NCBI GenBank assembly: GCA_050291465.1
Contig: JBNKJV010000002.1
Coordinates: 62,001 to 126,000 of the forward strand
Direction of reading: 5' to 3'
Source: CBFDBF01 sp050291465
GTDB taxonomy: Bacteria > Pseudomonadota > Gammaproteobacteria > Chromatiales > Chromatiaceae
Length of the DNA: 64,000 nt
The number at the start of each line of letters is the position of its first letter. Positions within the stretch are counted from its first letter, which is position 1. A model generated the notes under the pieces. The model made no database searches. It was not told the DNA's origin and saw nothing but the letters and a program-made list of their open reading frames with translations. Positions 1-8,261 of the stretch are shown here, piece by piece. The position numbers were made by a program, and so were the translations under genes.

Positions 1-220
1 GCCCTATGACGGCATTATCGTAACCGCGGCGGCGCCGGGTATCCCGCAGCCGCTGGTTGATCAGCTCAAGCCGGGGGGTAGGCTGGTGATCCCCGTAGGT
101 CCTCCTTTTTATCACCAGGATCTGAAACTGGTGGAGAAAGAGAAGGACGGTGAAATCAATACCCGAGACGTGCTGGCGGTCGCCTTCGTGCCCCTGACCG
201 GGGACCGGGGCAGGAAATAA
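1..220 (+). CDS. pcm: Protein-L-isoaspartate O-methyltransferase, C-terminal fragment
   Basis: Only the last 72 codons lie in the window; the frame begins at base 2 and stops with TAA at 218-220. The enzyme uses S-adenosylmethionine to methylate damaged L-isoaspartyl residues so that they can be repaired. The visible part holds the family's late Rossmann strand: PYDGIIVTAAAPGIP, followed by LKPGGRLVIPVG. The tail, ending in VAFVPLTGDRGRK, is also typical. The 5' part lies outside the window, so length and start cannot be judged. The next gene is convergent, with its stop 15 bases away. Assignment rests on these motifs alone but they are distinctive. Confidence 0.85.
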   Translation, partial: PYDGIIVTAAAPGIPQPLVDQLKPGGRLVIPVGPPFYHQDLKLVEKEKDGEINTRDVLAVAFVPLTGDRGRK

Positions 221-234
221 CTGAAAGCCCACAA

Positions 235-1191
235 CTAGGGGACAGTTGGTCCGGCCTCGAATGTTTCCGCCTGGCGCATAAATTCCTCAATGGAAATAAC
301 CGGATCAACGTGCCAGTTGAGATGACTGAGCTCATTGCTGAACCTCGGTTGAGCGGAAAAGTCCGGTCCCAGCAACGTCTCCGTGGTGAGGTCTTTAAGC
401 TCCAGAACGATGGGGATAACACATAGGATCAAAGTCATCGCCCAGGCTTGGCGGCGTGGAGCGTGATTGGCTTTCTGAAAATAGACATAGAGCAATAGGG
501 GTATCAATAGCAGTATCCAGGCGAGATCCAGCAGCAGTTGCGGTGTGGGATCGCTGAACAGGTAATTTAGTATCTCCGCCAGCGGAGACAGCAGTAGGAG
601 CGACAGAAAGATCAGACAGGAAAGGGTCCAGGTGCTGGCAAGTTCCCAGCGGTGAATCGCGAGTCGGTTCAGGGCCGATATAATGCCTGACATGATCAGC
701 AGAACCAGCAGCGCTTCCAGGGTATCTTCGGCGTACCAGTCCATCGTTTCTGTGGTAAAGGTGTTGAGCAGTTTTTCCAGCAGCAGGAAACCGATGGCGA
801 TCAGCGGCATCAGCACCGCCCAAAACCTGCTATGGAAGAAACAGAACTGCCCGCTTCGGCATCCAAGTATACGGGTCTCCTCCACGGCATGATCGGACGG
901 TAACAGCCCGGCACGTACCCGGCCCATCTGCAGCCGAGCGGGAATCGTTACATCCGTCGCCTCCAATCCCATCTTTTCCCCATTAAGACGGGAACCGTTC
1001 TCCTCGGAAAGATTCTGCACTATCAGAGTTCCATCCGGATTGCGATCGATGCGCAGATGGTAAGGGGAGATGGTGGGATCCGAAAGAATAAGATCGTTAT
1101 CCAAGGCGCGACCGATGGTAAAGGGGAAACGTTCCACCTTTACGTATTGATGCAGAAGCCGGTGCTGAATCTCGAGGATCAATGTCGCCAT
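235..1191 (-). CDS. FHA domain protein with five membrane segments
   Basis: 318 aa. Residues about 22-90 form a forkhead-associated domain, a phosphothreonine-binding module: GR at 27-28, SxxH at 42-45, and NG pairs at 65-66 and 70-71. From about residue 120 the protein has five hydrophobic segments, so it is predicted to sit in the inner membrane with the N-terminal FHA domain in the cytoplasm. The ATG lies inside the end of the upstream protease gene (13-base overlap), with GGAG about eight bases before it, which points to translational coupling. The partner phosphoprotein is unknown. A Ser/Thr kinase occurs elsewhere in the window (51.5-52.8 kb), but a link is only a guess. Domain call is firm; function is not known. 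Confidence 0.8.
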   Translation of the reverse strand: MATLILEIQHRLLHQYVKVERFPFTIGRALDNDLILSDPTISPYHLRIDRNPDGTLIVQNLSEENGSRLNGEKMGLEATDVTIPARLQMGRVRAGLLPSDHAVEETRILGCRSGQFCFFHSRFWAVLMPLIAIGFLLLEKLLNTFTTETMDWYAEDTLEALLVLLIMSGIISALNRLAIHRWELASTWTLSCLIFLSLLLLSPLAEILNYLFSDPTPQLLLDLAWILLLIPLLLYVYFQKANHAPRRQAWAMTLILCVIPIVLELKDLTTETLLGPDFSAQPRFSNELSHLNWHVDPVISIEEFMRQAETFEAGPTVP

Positions 1192-2495
1192 TCGAACGAC
1201 TCCAGGAAGCGTTTTATCAGTTCTAGTGCGCTGTCGTAATCGGTTCCGGTCAGATACATATTAAATATCATCCCCCGGTCAGGTTCCCCGGTCATGGCTG
1301 ATGTCAGTACTAGGTCGCTCAGTTCGGGGTAACGCAGATAGTCCCGGCGGCAGAGATTGACCTTCCACTGATTTGCTCCGATCTGGACGAACCGTGTTTC
1401 GCACTGAAAATTGGTCAGGTCCTGTTTGTTTCCCGGGCTTGAGTAACGGCTGACGAACTGTTGCTGATAGAGGTTATAGAAAGTCGTGGGCTTCAGTTTT
1501 TCACTCTCCAGCCAGATGTACTCATAGTTGATTTTCCCGACCTCCAGGCGGTCATAGAGGAAGATCTCGTTCTGATTTCTGCAATGAGTGAACAGACGGG
1601 AAAAGAGTTCATTCTGCTTGGGGGGCTTGCTGGCATCCCAGCAGCGAACAGTCTGGGAGATCGCGCCCGGTACCTGGAATCCGCCGATATTAGTCTGCGG
1701 CCAGTCCCCGTCGATCAGATGCCTGAGATAGGCTTTCTGGTTTTCCCGGATCTGTCGGCTGATATGAAGGTGCAGATCGTCGACCGGTCGGAAACCACGC
1801 TTTTTGATGTCATGGAGCATTTGATCCAGATAGTGTGCAGGAATAATGAAGCTTATGTTATTGCCGGCGGTGGCCACATTGATTCCGATCACGAGTCCCG
1901 CGCCATCCATGGTGGGACCGCCGCTCATGCCGGGATTAAGGCTCCCGGAAAAGTGGATACGGCCATCGTTACTCTGCGGCAACACGCCGTTGTTGGTGCC
2001 GTCGGTCAGCGACATACCCAGGTCGTGGGGATTGCCCATGGCATAAAGGCGCGCGCCTTTTTCCGGCACCGGTCCTGTTTTCAAGGGTCGTCCCAACTCT
2101 CGATCTGCCTGCAGGATCGCCAGATCGTGTGGAACGTCCACATCCATTACGGTTAACGCTCCGCGCTCTCCCGAGCTGGAGAGATACTCCAGGGTGTAGG
2201 TGTCTGGCTTGAGTATGAAGCTGCTTACCACATGGAAGTTGCTGGCTACCAGATTGTTCCGTCCGACAACAAAGCCGGAACCAATGCTTGATTTCTCACC
2301 GGTAGACTTGTTGATGACTCGTACCTGATAGAGCGCATCAACCTTTCGGTTAAACAGGGTCTCGGCATCCAACGGGGCGGCGCTCAGGGAAGGGGCCAGG
2401 AATAACAGCAGAATTGCGGAAATACCGAACCCGGTACGCAGGGTTGTAGTCAATGAGAGCACCTCTGGCGACAGCTCGTTACACCGGTAAACCAT
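1179..2495 (-). CDS. Trypsin-like serine protease (HtrA-like, S1C) without PDZ domain
   Basis: 438 aa. A hydrophobic stretch at about 24-40 ending in SLSAA looks like a signal peptide, so the protein is probably periplasmic. The chymotrypsin-fold triad is visible: H88 in SNFHVV, D124 in PHDLAIL and S191 in NPGMSGGP. Unlike DegP or DegS there is no recognisable PDZ domain. The remaining roughly 200 residues are an uncharacterised, cysteine-containing domain rich in Tyr and Trp. It is transcribed just ahead of the FHA membrane protein with a 13-base overlap, suggesting one operon and joint work at the inner membrane. The start at 2495 is the first ATG; its ribosome site is weak, so an internal start nearer the signal peptide is possible. 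Confidence 0.82.
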   Translation of the reverse strand: MVYRCNELSPEVLSLTTTLRTGFGISAILLLFLAPSLSAAPLDAETLFNRKVDALYQVRVINKSTGEKSSIGSGFVVGRNNLVASNFHVVSSFILKPDTYTLEYLSSSGERGALTVMDVDVPHDLAILQADRELGRPLKTGPVPEKGARLYAMGNPHDLGMSLTDGTNNGVLPQSNDGRIHFSGSLNPGMSGGPTMDGAGLVIGINVATAGNNISFIIPAHYLDQMLHDIKKRGFRPVDDLHLHISRQIRENQKAYLRHLIDGDWPQTNIGGFQVPGAISQTVRCWDASKPPKQNELFSRLFTHCRNQNEIFLYDRLEVGKINYEYIWLESEKLKPTTFYNLYQQQFVSRYSSPGNKQDLTNFQCETRFVQIGANQWKVNLCRRDYLRYPELSDLVLTSAMTGEPDRGMIFNMYLTGTDYDSALELIKRFLESFEWRH

Positions 2496-2812
2496 AGCAC
2501 TAATCAGTCATGAGAACACGCTCGGTGTCATCCATATACAAGGCGCGCCTGGAACGGCTATGGAACCCCATCGCTAACCAGTAGTGCGGCGGGATATGGT
2601 TTCAAATATCACCTCCGACCGATGTGGTGAGGGGCTGAATCTTTCCCTGTTCCCGCCGGGCTGTAGTACAGTGCTAAGCAGCCTATGATTAATTATAGGA
2701 GTGCGGTCGAAAAGGGGCACCGTATTCGGATAATTTAAGAGCAATCGAATACGGTCTTGGTTGCGTCTCTTGAGGATTGTAATATCCGTGTGAGCCATAC
2801 GAGGGCTAACTA
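2496..2812. other. Intergenic region between divergent genes
   Basis: 317 bases separate the divergent protease and C_GCAxxG_C_C genes, so both promoters should lie here. A possible minus-strand reading frame (2574-2819) has no family resemblance and would run over the next gene's start; I do not call it. The one clear structure is the inverted repeat at 2719-2755. Confidence 0.5.
2719..2755. promoter_or_regulatory. Perfect 10-bp inverted repeat upstream of redox gene
   Basis: ACCGTATTCG at 2719-2728 is repeated exactly as its reverse complement CGAATACGGT at 2746-2755, with a 17-base AT-rich spacer. The spacer contains GATAAT (2729-2734), which could be a -10 element; no good -35 is seen. 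It ends 57 bases before the ATG at 2813. It could be an operator over a promoter or a hairpin in the mRNA leader. Confidence 0.45.
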
Positions 2813-3253
2813 ATGTCAAAGCAAGACGATGCCGTGAATAAATTTTGTGACGGTCTTTCCTGCTCCCAGGCGGTGCTCTCCACCTATGGCATCGAGTATG
2901 GATTGGACACGGAACTGGCGCTCAAGATAGCCACCGGTTTCGGAGGCGGCCTGGCCCGGCAGGGAGGGACCTGCGGTGCCGTGACCGGTGCCGTCATGGT
3001 TATCGGGCTGAATCGGGGAAGCCTATCGTCCGCGGACAGGGAGGCAAAAGAAGAGACTTATCGGGCGATCAGGGAGTTCCTGCAGCGATTTGAGAGGGAG
3101 TGCGGCTCCACGATCTGCAGAGAACTTCTCGGTTGCGACATAAGCCAGCCAAGCGGATATGCGCGGGCACGCGAGCAGAATCTGTTTCAGACCCACTGCC
3201 CCGGGTACGTAGGGAGTGCCATGGGTATCCTGGAGGAGATAATCGGGAAATAA
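2813..3253 (+). CDS. C_GCAxxG_C_C family redox-type protein
   Basis: 146 aa. The family, of unknown function and thought to be redox-active, is defined by spaced cysteines around a GCAxxG-like core. Here C12 and C17 lie in FCDGLSCSQAV, the core is GGTCGAVTGAVM, and further Cys residues follow in CGSTICRELLGC and THCPGY. Glycines and hydrophobic helices around the core fit the family. There is no signal peptide or membrane segment, so it is cytoplasmic. It stands alone on the plus strand, divergent from the protease, with a long inverted repeat upstream that may control it. Family assignment is confident; substrate or partner is unknown. Confidence 0.8.
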   Translation: MSKQDDAVNKFCDGLSCSQAVLSTYGIEYGLDTELALKIATGFGGGLARQGGTCGAVTGAVMVIGLNRGSLSSADREAKEETYRAIREFLQRFERECGSTICRELLGCDISQPSGYARAREQNLFQTHCPGYVGSAMGILEEIIGK

Positions 3254-3313
3254 CCCTGGAATTACTGACGGTTATGTGATGTAATCCCGCGTTCCACCGT
3301 GGCATTTTGCCAA

Positions 3314-3332
3314 CCGTTTCACTGCGAAACGG
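3314..3332 (+). terminator. Possible terminator hairpin after C_GCAxxG gene
   Basis: A perfect 7-bp stem (CCGTTTC / GAAACGG) with a 5-base loop lies 60 bases after the stop. The downstream T-run is poor (GTTTTG), so termination strength is doubtful; it could also be part of the next gene's leader. Confidence 0.35.
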
Positions 3333-3413
3333 ACAGTGTTTTGTCATCCTTTAGTTATACAGGCCGCCAGCCGATCCGGGCGTAAGGTGGTTGTTTGTTG
3401 TGGAGGACGGGAC

Positions 3414-3854
3414 GTGAACATAGCTATCCTGATACCCAGCGGAATTTCCATGCGCCGGGAAATCAAGGTTCTCACCGAGCAGGGCCACACCTGCCGTTAC
3501 TACTCCTTTATCTCCACTTTTATCGCCGGTGCCAAAAGAAATCAATTCGACCTCGCTTTGGTAAGCTGGTGCCTGAATGGTCCGCGCATGGCTGAAGTTG
3601 TGCGTGAACTGCGTCAGATCCACGGGGAGGATCTGCCGGTTATCCTGCTGGATCCACCTTCAAACACCGCGGATGACGAGTTTCTTACCCAGCTCGGTGT
3701 GGATGCCTGTCACCGGAAGGAAAGGGATCCAAACGCATTGATTCGCTGCATCGAACGGGTGATGAGTCAGGCAGACTTGCCCACCCAACGGACGGAAGAA
3801 GAGGAAGAAGCAGAAGCAGAAGAGGTTCCGGTAATGCTTACCTTAGTCTCCTGA
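3414..3854 (+). CDS. Response-regulator receiver-like protein lacking the phospho-Asp
   Basis: 146 aa from the GTG at 3414, which is preceded by GGAGG at 3402-3406, seven bases away; the frame is open further upstream but this site decides the start. The first 120 residues follow a receiver fold: an opening beta strand MNIAILIP, the central strand DLALVSWCLNG where the acceptor Asp should be, a later strand LPVILLD, and a Lys in CHRKERD. The usual phospho-acceptor position reads Ser instead of Asp, so it probably works without phosphorylation. The tail is a Glu-rich low-complexity stretch followed by PVMLTLVS. No output domain is present. The remote receiver resemblance is my inference from pattern. 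Confidence 0.6.
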   Translation: MNIAILIPSGISMRREIKVLTEQGHTCRYYSFISTFIAGAKRNQFDLALVSWCLNGPRMAEVVRELRQIHGEDLPVILLDPPSNTADDEFLTQLGVDACHRKERDPNALIRCIERVMSQADLPTQRTEEEEEAEAEEVPVMLTLVS

Positions 3855-3877
3855 GCGATCCGTAGCGGGTTTTTCCC

Positions 3878-5011
3878 TCAGGCGGATGTAATCACGATCC
3901 TGCTTATTTCACTGGGCGCGAGTACGCGTAGCGGTGGCCCCCAATAGCCTACTCCACGGCTTACGAATATCTGTTTTCCAGGTGAGAATTCATGCAGACC
4001 GGTCAGATACGGCTGGGCAAGCATGACCAGGAATCCAAACGGGAATATCTGTCCGCCATGAGTATGACCGCTCAGCATCAGATCACATCTCCTCTCCTCC
4101 AACAGCGAAATGGATCTGGGCTGATGGGAGAGAACGATGACCGGTTTTGACTGATCCACCACCCGATAGGCGGCCTCGACATCAGGCGGCCGTGTCCCGA
4201 AGCGTTCTCCGGTGAGATCGCTAAGTCCCACCAGATTAAAATAATCGGAATCGTTTCCGAAACGAACGGCCCTGTTGTCCAAAGGACGGATCCCAAGGGA
4301 AGCCACGGCCTGGAGAATCGGTTCGACACCATGGTAATACTCATGATTCCCGGTGACGAAATAGGTCGGGGCCTGCAGTGTTTTCAGAGGCAACAGATCG
4401 TCGATGATTTTCTCGGGGGAGAGATCGAAGAGATCGCCGGTTATGACCACCATATCGGGATTCATGGCGTTTGTCCGGGCAACGATTTTCTCCATAAAAT
4501 CGCGCTTAATGGTACGCCCGACATGGATATCCGTTAGATGTACAATGGTAAATCCACTGAATGGAAAGTCCCGGATACGAACAACGACGTCATTCACTTC
4601 GGGAAACCGGGTGCCTTCGTGCAGGCCGCGCCAGAGATAGGACACGGCTGCGATCAGGACGGCGCTGTCGAATATCACCTTTATTACCCGTCGCCGTTCC
4701 TGATCGAAAGGAACTTGCCGTGAAACCGACACGATAAGGTCATATATCGCGGCAATAACAAACAACATGAAAGTGGAGCCGATAAAGGCACTGAGCGTGA
4801 GATAGAGGACGATCGATTCCGGAATCAGACCGAAAACACGATCCACGGCAAACAGCACTTCGCCCGCCATGATGACCAGCATGAGCAATGCTCCGGGCCT
4901 GTGAAAGCGTGGGGCGAGCTGACGAAAAAAGCGTCTATAGACATAGAGATTGGCCAGCCCCAGCACAAGGGTGAGTACGCTGACGAAGAGGAACACGGAG
5001 TATGTGCGCAT
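3878..5011 (-). CDS. Membrane-anchored metallophosphoesterase (YkuE/YaeI-like)
   Basis: 377 aa from the ATG at 5011. The frame extends to a TTG at 5089, but those extra residues look non-coding, and the ATG begins directly before the first membrane segment. The N-terminal 130 residues hold about four hydrophobic helices. The C-terminal calcineurin-type domain has its complete metal-binding set: TDIHVG, GDLFD, GNHEYYHG, LSHQP and GHTHGGQ. Proteins of this group act as phosphodiesterases or phosphatases at the membrane, some on lipid-linked phosphate. It is convergent with the receiver-like gene. The substrate cannot be told from sequence. Confidence 0.85.
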   Translation of the reverse strand: MRTYSVFLFVSVLTLVLGLANLYVYRRFFRQLAPRFHRPGALLMLVIMAGEVLFAVDRVFGLIPESIVLYLTLSAFIGSTFMLFVIAAIYDLIVSVSRQVPFDQERRRVIKVIFDSAVLIAAVSYLWRGLHEGTRFPEVNDVVVRIRDFPFSGFTIVHLTDIHVGRTIKRDFMEKIVARTNAMNPDMVVITGDLFDLSPEKIIDDLLPLKTLQAPTYFVTGNHEYYHGVEPILQAVASLGIRPLDNRAVRFGNDSDYFNLVGLSDLTGERFGTRPPDVEAAYRVVDQSKPVIVLSHQPRSISLLEERRCDLMLSGHTHGGQIFPFGFLVMLAQPYLTGLHEFSPGKQIFVSRGVGYWGPPLRVLAPSEISRIVITSA

Positions 5012-5108
5012 GATCTGCCGGGGTCGTATACCGGATAAAAAGGGATGGGTGAAGAGTAAATCTACTGACGCGGATTTTCTACCGAGCAAGACTGCAAATC
5101 TTCATCTT

Positions 5109-5438
5109 CTAACTTCTTGCCTGCGAAACAATATTCATAATACCCAGCGCTGATTCCCGGTCTGGCGCCTCGGCGAGCAATCGGCTCATTTCTACACGCT
5201 GTTTATCGGAAAGCCGGGTCGGCCGGTAACCTGCAAGCGAAAAGCCATATTCGCCTGAGAGGTGACGTAGAAAACGTTCCGCAACCCACCGGTATCTGGA
5301 TGAATGAAACAATAACTCCGCGGCATATTTCGCATAACCCGCATGCGGCAACGGACAGGGGTATCCGCACAGGTTACAGTTATCCTCTCCGACAAACGGC
5401 GGGTGAGAGGATTCAAGCTGTTTGCGTGCCGGGCGCAT
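5109..5438 (-). CDS. Small Cys-containing protein, unknown function
   Basis: 109 aa. The ATG at 5438 has a good ribosome site (GAGGAGAT, about six bases before). Near the N-terminus CNLCGYPCPLPH gives a CxxCxxxC cluster that could bind a metal. The rest is helical, with many Arg and aromatic residues and no signal peptide. It is upstream of the metallophosphoesterase on the same strand and may be cotranscribed with it. I do not recognise a family. Confidence 0.55.
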   Translation of the reverse strand: MRPARKQLESSHPPFVGEDNCNLCGYPCPLPHAGYAKYAAELLFHSSRYRWVAERFLRHLSGEYGFSLAGYRPTRLSDKQRVEMSRLLAEAPDRESALGIMNIVSQARS

Positions 5439-5930
5439 AAAATATCTCCTCGTTATTCTGGTCGATGTTATTTCCGACTTATTTGGTAGATTACTATTAA
5501 ATTTTAGAATAAATCCAGAAATTGTTGCCGGTGGGACCTTCGGAGAACTAACTTCTGCTTCTAGAAAAGTGCTTTAACTAATTGTATTTACGGAGATAAT
5601 ATATATAAATTCCTATTTGGATTAGGTGCGGAATTATTTTAGGTGTCAGACAAATGCTGCTATGTCGTTCATGGGTTGATCAGTTCCGAGGACAAAATAA
5701 CATCAAACAAGCGGCGGCTATGCAGTACCGGGGAGTTCCAGCCGAGTAAGGCCCGTAAGCCTGCTAAGATTAGAGATCACAACCAAGCGTTTAATGAAGA
5801 CAGAAGGGCGGAATCTTATTTCGTTCTGCTTCTTTTCTGTTTCTTAAGTGGCCAGGTGTTATCAGGGCCTGCAATGTCGGCTTCTGACTTAGAGTGATCG
5901 TTCCCGAGAAATCAGGAAGAGGAGAAAAAT
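5439..5930. other. AT-rich intergenic region without a convincing gene
   Basis: About 490 bases, much richer in A and T than the flanks. A GTG-started frame at 5643-5897 (84 codons, ending in a short hydrophobic stretch) has no Shine-Dalgarno and no family likeness; it may be spurious or a gene remnant. The region must contain the promoters of the divergent hypothetical and hemerythrin genes. Neither a clear promoter nor a known riboswitch could be identified. Confidence 0.4.
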
Positions 5931-6341
5931 ATGCCTATTCTCTGGCGCAATGAAATGAGCGTTGGAAACGATCTCATAGATCAAGATCATAGGTATTTGC
6001 TTTGTCTGTTCAATTCCATAGAACTGGTACTATCGGACAAAGGGTTGCTTGATCAATTACCCTTCTATTTCGACCAGCTATTTGAATACACCCAGTTCCA
6101 CTTTGAACGAGAGGAGAAGATACAGCTTAAATCGGGCTATGCGGGCTACTATGAGCATAAGCAGAAGCATCAGAAGATCATCCAGCGTCTGGGAGAAGTA
6201 AATGAAGAGCTAAAAAGCGGTAAAGCGGACCTGAAGCAGGATCTTCTGGCGCTGGTAAGAGAGTGGATTGTGGATCATCTGATCAAGACGGATAAGGAAA
6301 TGTCTCAACACCTGAGCAAACTGCCCAGGAACTACCAGTAG
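5931..6341 (+). CDS. Bacteriohemerythrin
   Basis: 136 aa, the normal single-domain length. It binds O2 at a non-haem di-iron centre and serves in oxygen storage, sensing or delivery. All seven ligands are visible: H20 (DQDH), H57 and E61 (HFEREE), H76 and H80 (EHKQKH), H116 and D121 (WIVDHLIKTD). The opening WRNEMSVG is also typical. The ribosome site is AGGAGA. It heads a run of small plus-strand genes up to 8.2 kb, but the gaps of 90-120 bases suggest they may have separate promoters. Function in this organism (microaerobic life, O2 supply) is inference. Confidence 0.93.
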   Translation: MPILWRNEMSVGNDLIDQDHRYLLCLFNSIELVLSDKGLLDQLPFYFDQLFEYTQFHFEREEKIQLKSGYAGYYEHKQKHQKIIQRLGEVNEELKSGKADLKQDLLALVREWIVDHLIKTDKEMSQHLSKLPRNYQ

Positions 6342-6460
6342 CCGGACTGCGTCACTACCTCTAACGAGTGATAGAGGAGAATATTCGGCCCAAAAATAAC
6401 TTAGATAGTAGCGCAAAACAATATTTGAAGATTAATGAGTTGATAGATTGAGATAAACTG

Positions 6461-6799
6461 ATGAGTGAATTACCTAATTGTCCGAAATGCAATTCAAGCT
6501 ATACCTACGAAGACGGCAATATGCTGGTCTGTCCCGAATGTGGATATGAGTGGTCCGCATCCGAAGCGTCTTCGGGAGAGGATGCGATATCGGTAATAGA
6601 TGCCAATGGGAACAAGTTGGAAGATGGAGATACGATAACCGTCATAAAGGATCTGAAGGTAAAGGGGTCTTCACAGGTGGTGAAGGTTGGAACCAAGGTG
6701 AAAAATATCCGGCTGGTAGAAGGTGATCACAATATTGATTGCAGAATCGATGGTATCGGTGCCATGAAGCTAAAATCGGAGTTCGTTAAAAAGGCATAG
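6461..6799 (+). CDS. yjdM: YjdM/PhnA-type zinc-ribbon protein
   Basis: 112 aa. A zinc ribbon at residues 7-30 (CPKC...CPEC) is followed by the compact C-terminal domain of the family (ISVIDANGNKLEDGDTITVIKDLKVKGSS...). The family was named for alkylphosphonate uptake in E. coli but its biochemical role there is unproven; no phosphonate genes are nearby. Length and conserved blocks agree with full-length members. It is cytoplasmic. The name is secure, the function is not. Confidence 0.9.
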   Translation: MSELPNCPKCNSSYTYEDGNMLVCPECGYEWSASEASSGEDAISVIDANGNKLEDGDTITVIKDLKVKGSSQVVKVGTKVKNIRLVEGDHNIDCRIDGIGAMKLKSEFVKKA

Positions 6800-6891
6800 T
6801 CCTGGAGTCCGGTCCGGTATATTCATTTTCTGTAAATGGCGGGCACGATTAAAGGCGTTTGGGAATGCTGAAGAAAAAGAGGGGTATGTAG

Positions 6892-7428
6892 ATGCATATA
6901 ATTCTGGGAGCCCTGGGGACAATAGTAATCATACTGATCCTGGTAAACAGGCTGTCCGAGAACGGTATAGATATCGGATGGCTGAATCCGTTTGCATGGA
7001 AAAGGCGGCGCGATTGGGCGAAGAAATATCATGCCAATCCCGTCTACTCGATAAGAAGTCCGATGGAGATAACCGCGCTTCTTATGGTCGCCCTTACCAA
7101 GAGCGAGGGTGATATGAGCTCGGAGCAGAAACAGGAACTTAAGAGTAAATTCCAGGAGGTGTTTCATCTGAACGAGGAAAAGGCCGCGGGGTTGATTAAC
7201 TCGTCGGTGTTTTTGCTTAAAGATGATATGGGGGTAGTCAGGAATATGTCCAAACTGCTCGAGCCGAGTATAGAGGCGTTCACGGAAGAGCAGGCTAAAT
7301 CCGCTTATGAACTGCTTTCGCATATATCGAGTTTCGACGGCCCGCCGAATTCCTTTCAGCAGGAAACCGTTTCTTCGTTCGGGCGCGTGATCAGGGCGCG
7401 TATTGGAACAACGGAAGAGTGGGCATAG
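6892..7428 (+). CDS. Membrane-anchored TerB-like protein
   Basis: 178 aa. One N-terminal membrane segment (about residues 3-18) leads into a basic stretch, then an all-helical domain with a segment reading ITALLMVALTKSEGDMSSEQKQ. This resembles the TerB/DjlA-type fold, in which an acidic GD(E/M) turn between helices can bind metal. The C-terminus is soluble. A tellurite role cannot be claimed, since TerB-like domains occur in many contexts and no other ter gene is nearby. Resemblance is by pattern only. Confidence 0.5.
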   Translation: MHIILGALGTIVIILILVNRLSENGIDIGWLNPFAWKRRRDWAKKYHANPVYSIRSPMEITALLMVALTKSEGDMSSEQKQELKSKFQEVFHLNEEKAAGLINSSVFLLKDDMGVVRNMSKLLEPSIEAFTEEQAKSAYELLSHISSFDGPPNSFQQETVSSFGRVIRARIGTTEEWA

Positions 7429-7490
7429 CTGTCTGACGGAAAAAGTTCGGCGAATCAGATTCAGTCTGTGACTAAGTATATGGAGCAGTA

Positions 7491-7853
7491 ATGATTACAG
7501 AAGATCAGGCGCAGGCGTTTGCAGAGGATTGGATCGCATCCTGGAATGATCATGACCTGGATCGCATAATATCGCATTACGCTAATGACGTTGAATATTA
7601 CAGCGTATTTCTCGCAAAGCTTACGGAAAATAAAACAGGGAAGCTGCAGGGAAAGGATAAACTAAGAGAGTATCTTTCCAGGGGGCTGGCTGCATATCCG
7701 GATCTTCATTTCGAGTTGCTCAGCGTTTTCCCTGGTGTGGCAAGCGTCGTCTTACATTACCAAAGCGTCAACGATATGTTGGCGGCGGAGGTGTTCGAGA
7801 TAAATGCGGAAGGTCTGGTGTCTCGTGTTCAGTGCCATTACAGTCAGACTTGA
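7491..7853 (+). CDS. SnoaL-like / NTF2-fold protein
   Basis: 120 aa. The opening EDQAQAFAEDWIASWNDHDLDRIISHYANDVEYYS is the typical helix-strand start of the nuclear transport factor 2 fold (SnoaL-like), with the usual W.sW..hDld.i...Y.dDv pattern. The rest alternates strand and helix to a length normal for the fold. These proteins are small-molecule enzymes or binding proteins of very varied use. Its stop overlaps or lies just before the next hypothetical gene, so the two are likely cotranscribed. No substrate can be assigned. Confidence 0.75.
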   Translation: MITEDQAQAFAEDWIASWNDHDLDRIISHYANDVEYYSVFLAKLTENKTGKLQGKDKLREYLSRGLAAYPDLHFELLSVFPGVASVVLHYQSVNDMLAAEVFEINAEGLVSRVQCHYSQT

Positions 7854-7885
7854 ATAGCCGGCGAAGTGCTCGACTAAGTGCCGGT

Positions 7886-8197
7886 ATGATAAAAATATTA
7901 AAAGAAGTATCCGCCCCCAGCATATTTACCAAGGGCCTGCTCAGGTACAGGCAGGGAAGATTGGCGGATTCGAGACGACTGATCAGAAAATCCGGGGAGT
8001 GGATGCGGGAGCTTAGGGAAGATGATTTTTATAAGGCCGCGTTAATTTGCGTGGAATCGGAGTTGGGAATGGAGTTTGAACCCGAGGTCCTGCAACGCGC
8101 GCTGGACTCAATAGTGGATTCTCCCTATAAGCATACCGCCGATCATAAGGTTGTTTGCGAGGGGTTGAAGCAAAAGATCGCCGCAATTAAATCCTGA
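7886..8197 (+). CDS. Small helical protein, unknown function
   Basis: 103 aa from the ATG at 7886; a GTG at 7832 would add 18 residues and overlap the upstream gene by 22 bases. Neither has a strong ribosome site. The sequence is helical and basic with no signal peptide, membrane segment or recognised motif. It is convergent with the tonB gene at 8262. Codon use resembles its neighbours, which supports a real gene, but I know no family. Confidence 0.5.
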   Translation: MIKILKEVSAPSIFTKGLLRYRQGRLADSRRLIRKSGEWMRELREDDFYKAALICVESELGMEFEPEVLQRALDSIVDSPYKHTADHKVVCEGLKQKIAAIKS

Positions 8198-8261
8198 CCT
8201 TATATAAATGCCCGGGCTTCATGGTCGCCGGCGCAAAAACAGCCGCTGAACCGGAATGGGG

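Noticed and set aside
2574..2819. 81-codon minus-strand frame between protease and redox genes
   Set aside because: Runs over the start of a recognised gene and covers the dyad and likely promoters; no family match.
5643..5897. 84-codon GTG-started frame upstream of the hemerythrin gene
   Set aside because: No ribosome site, no family, poor codon character; left as uncertain in the intergenic entry.
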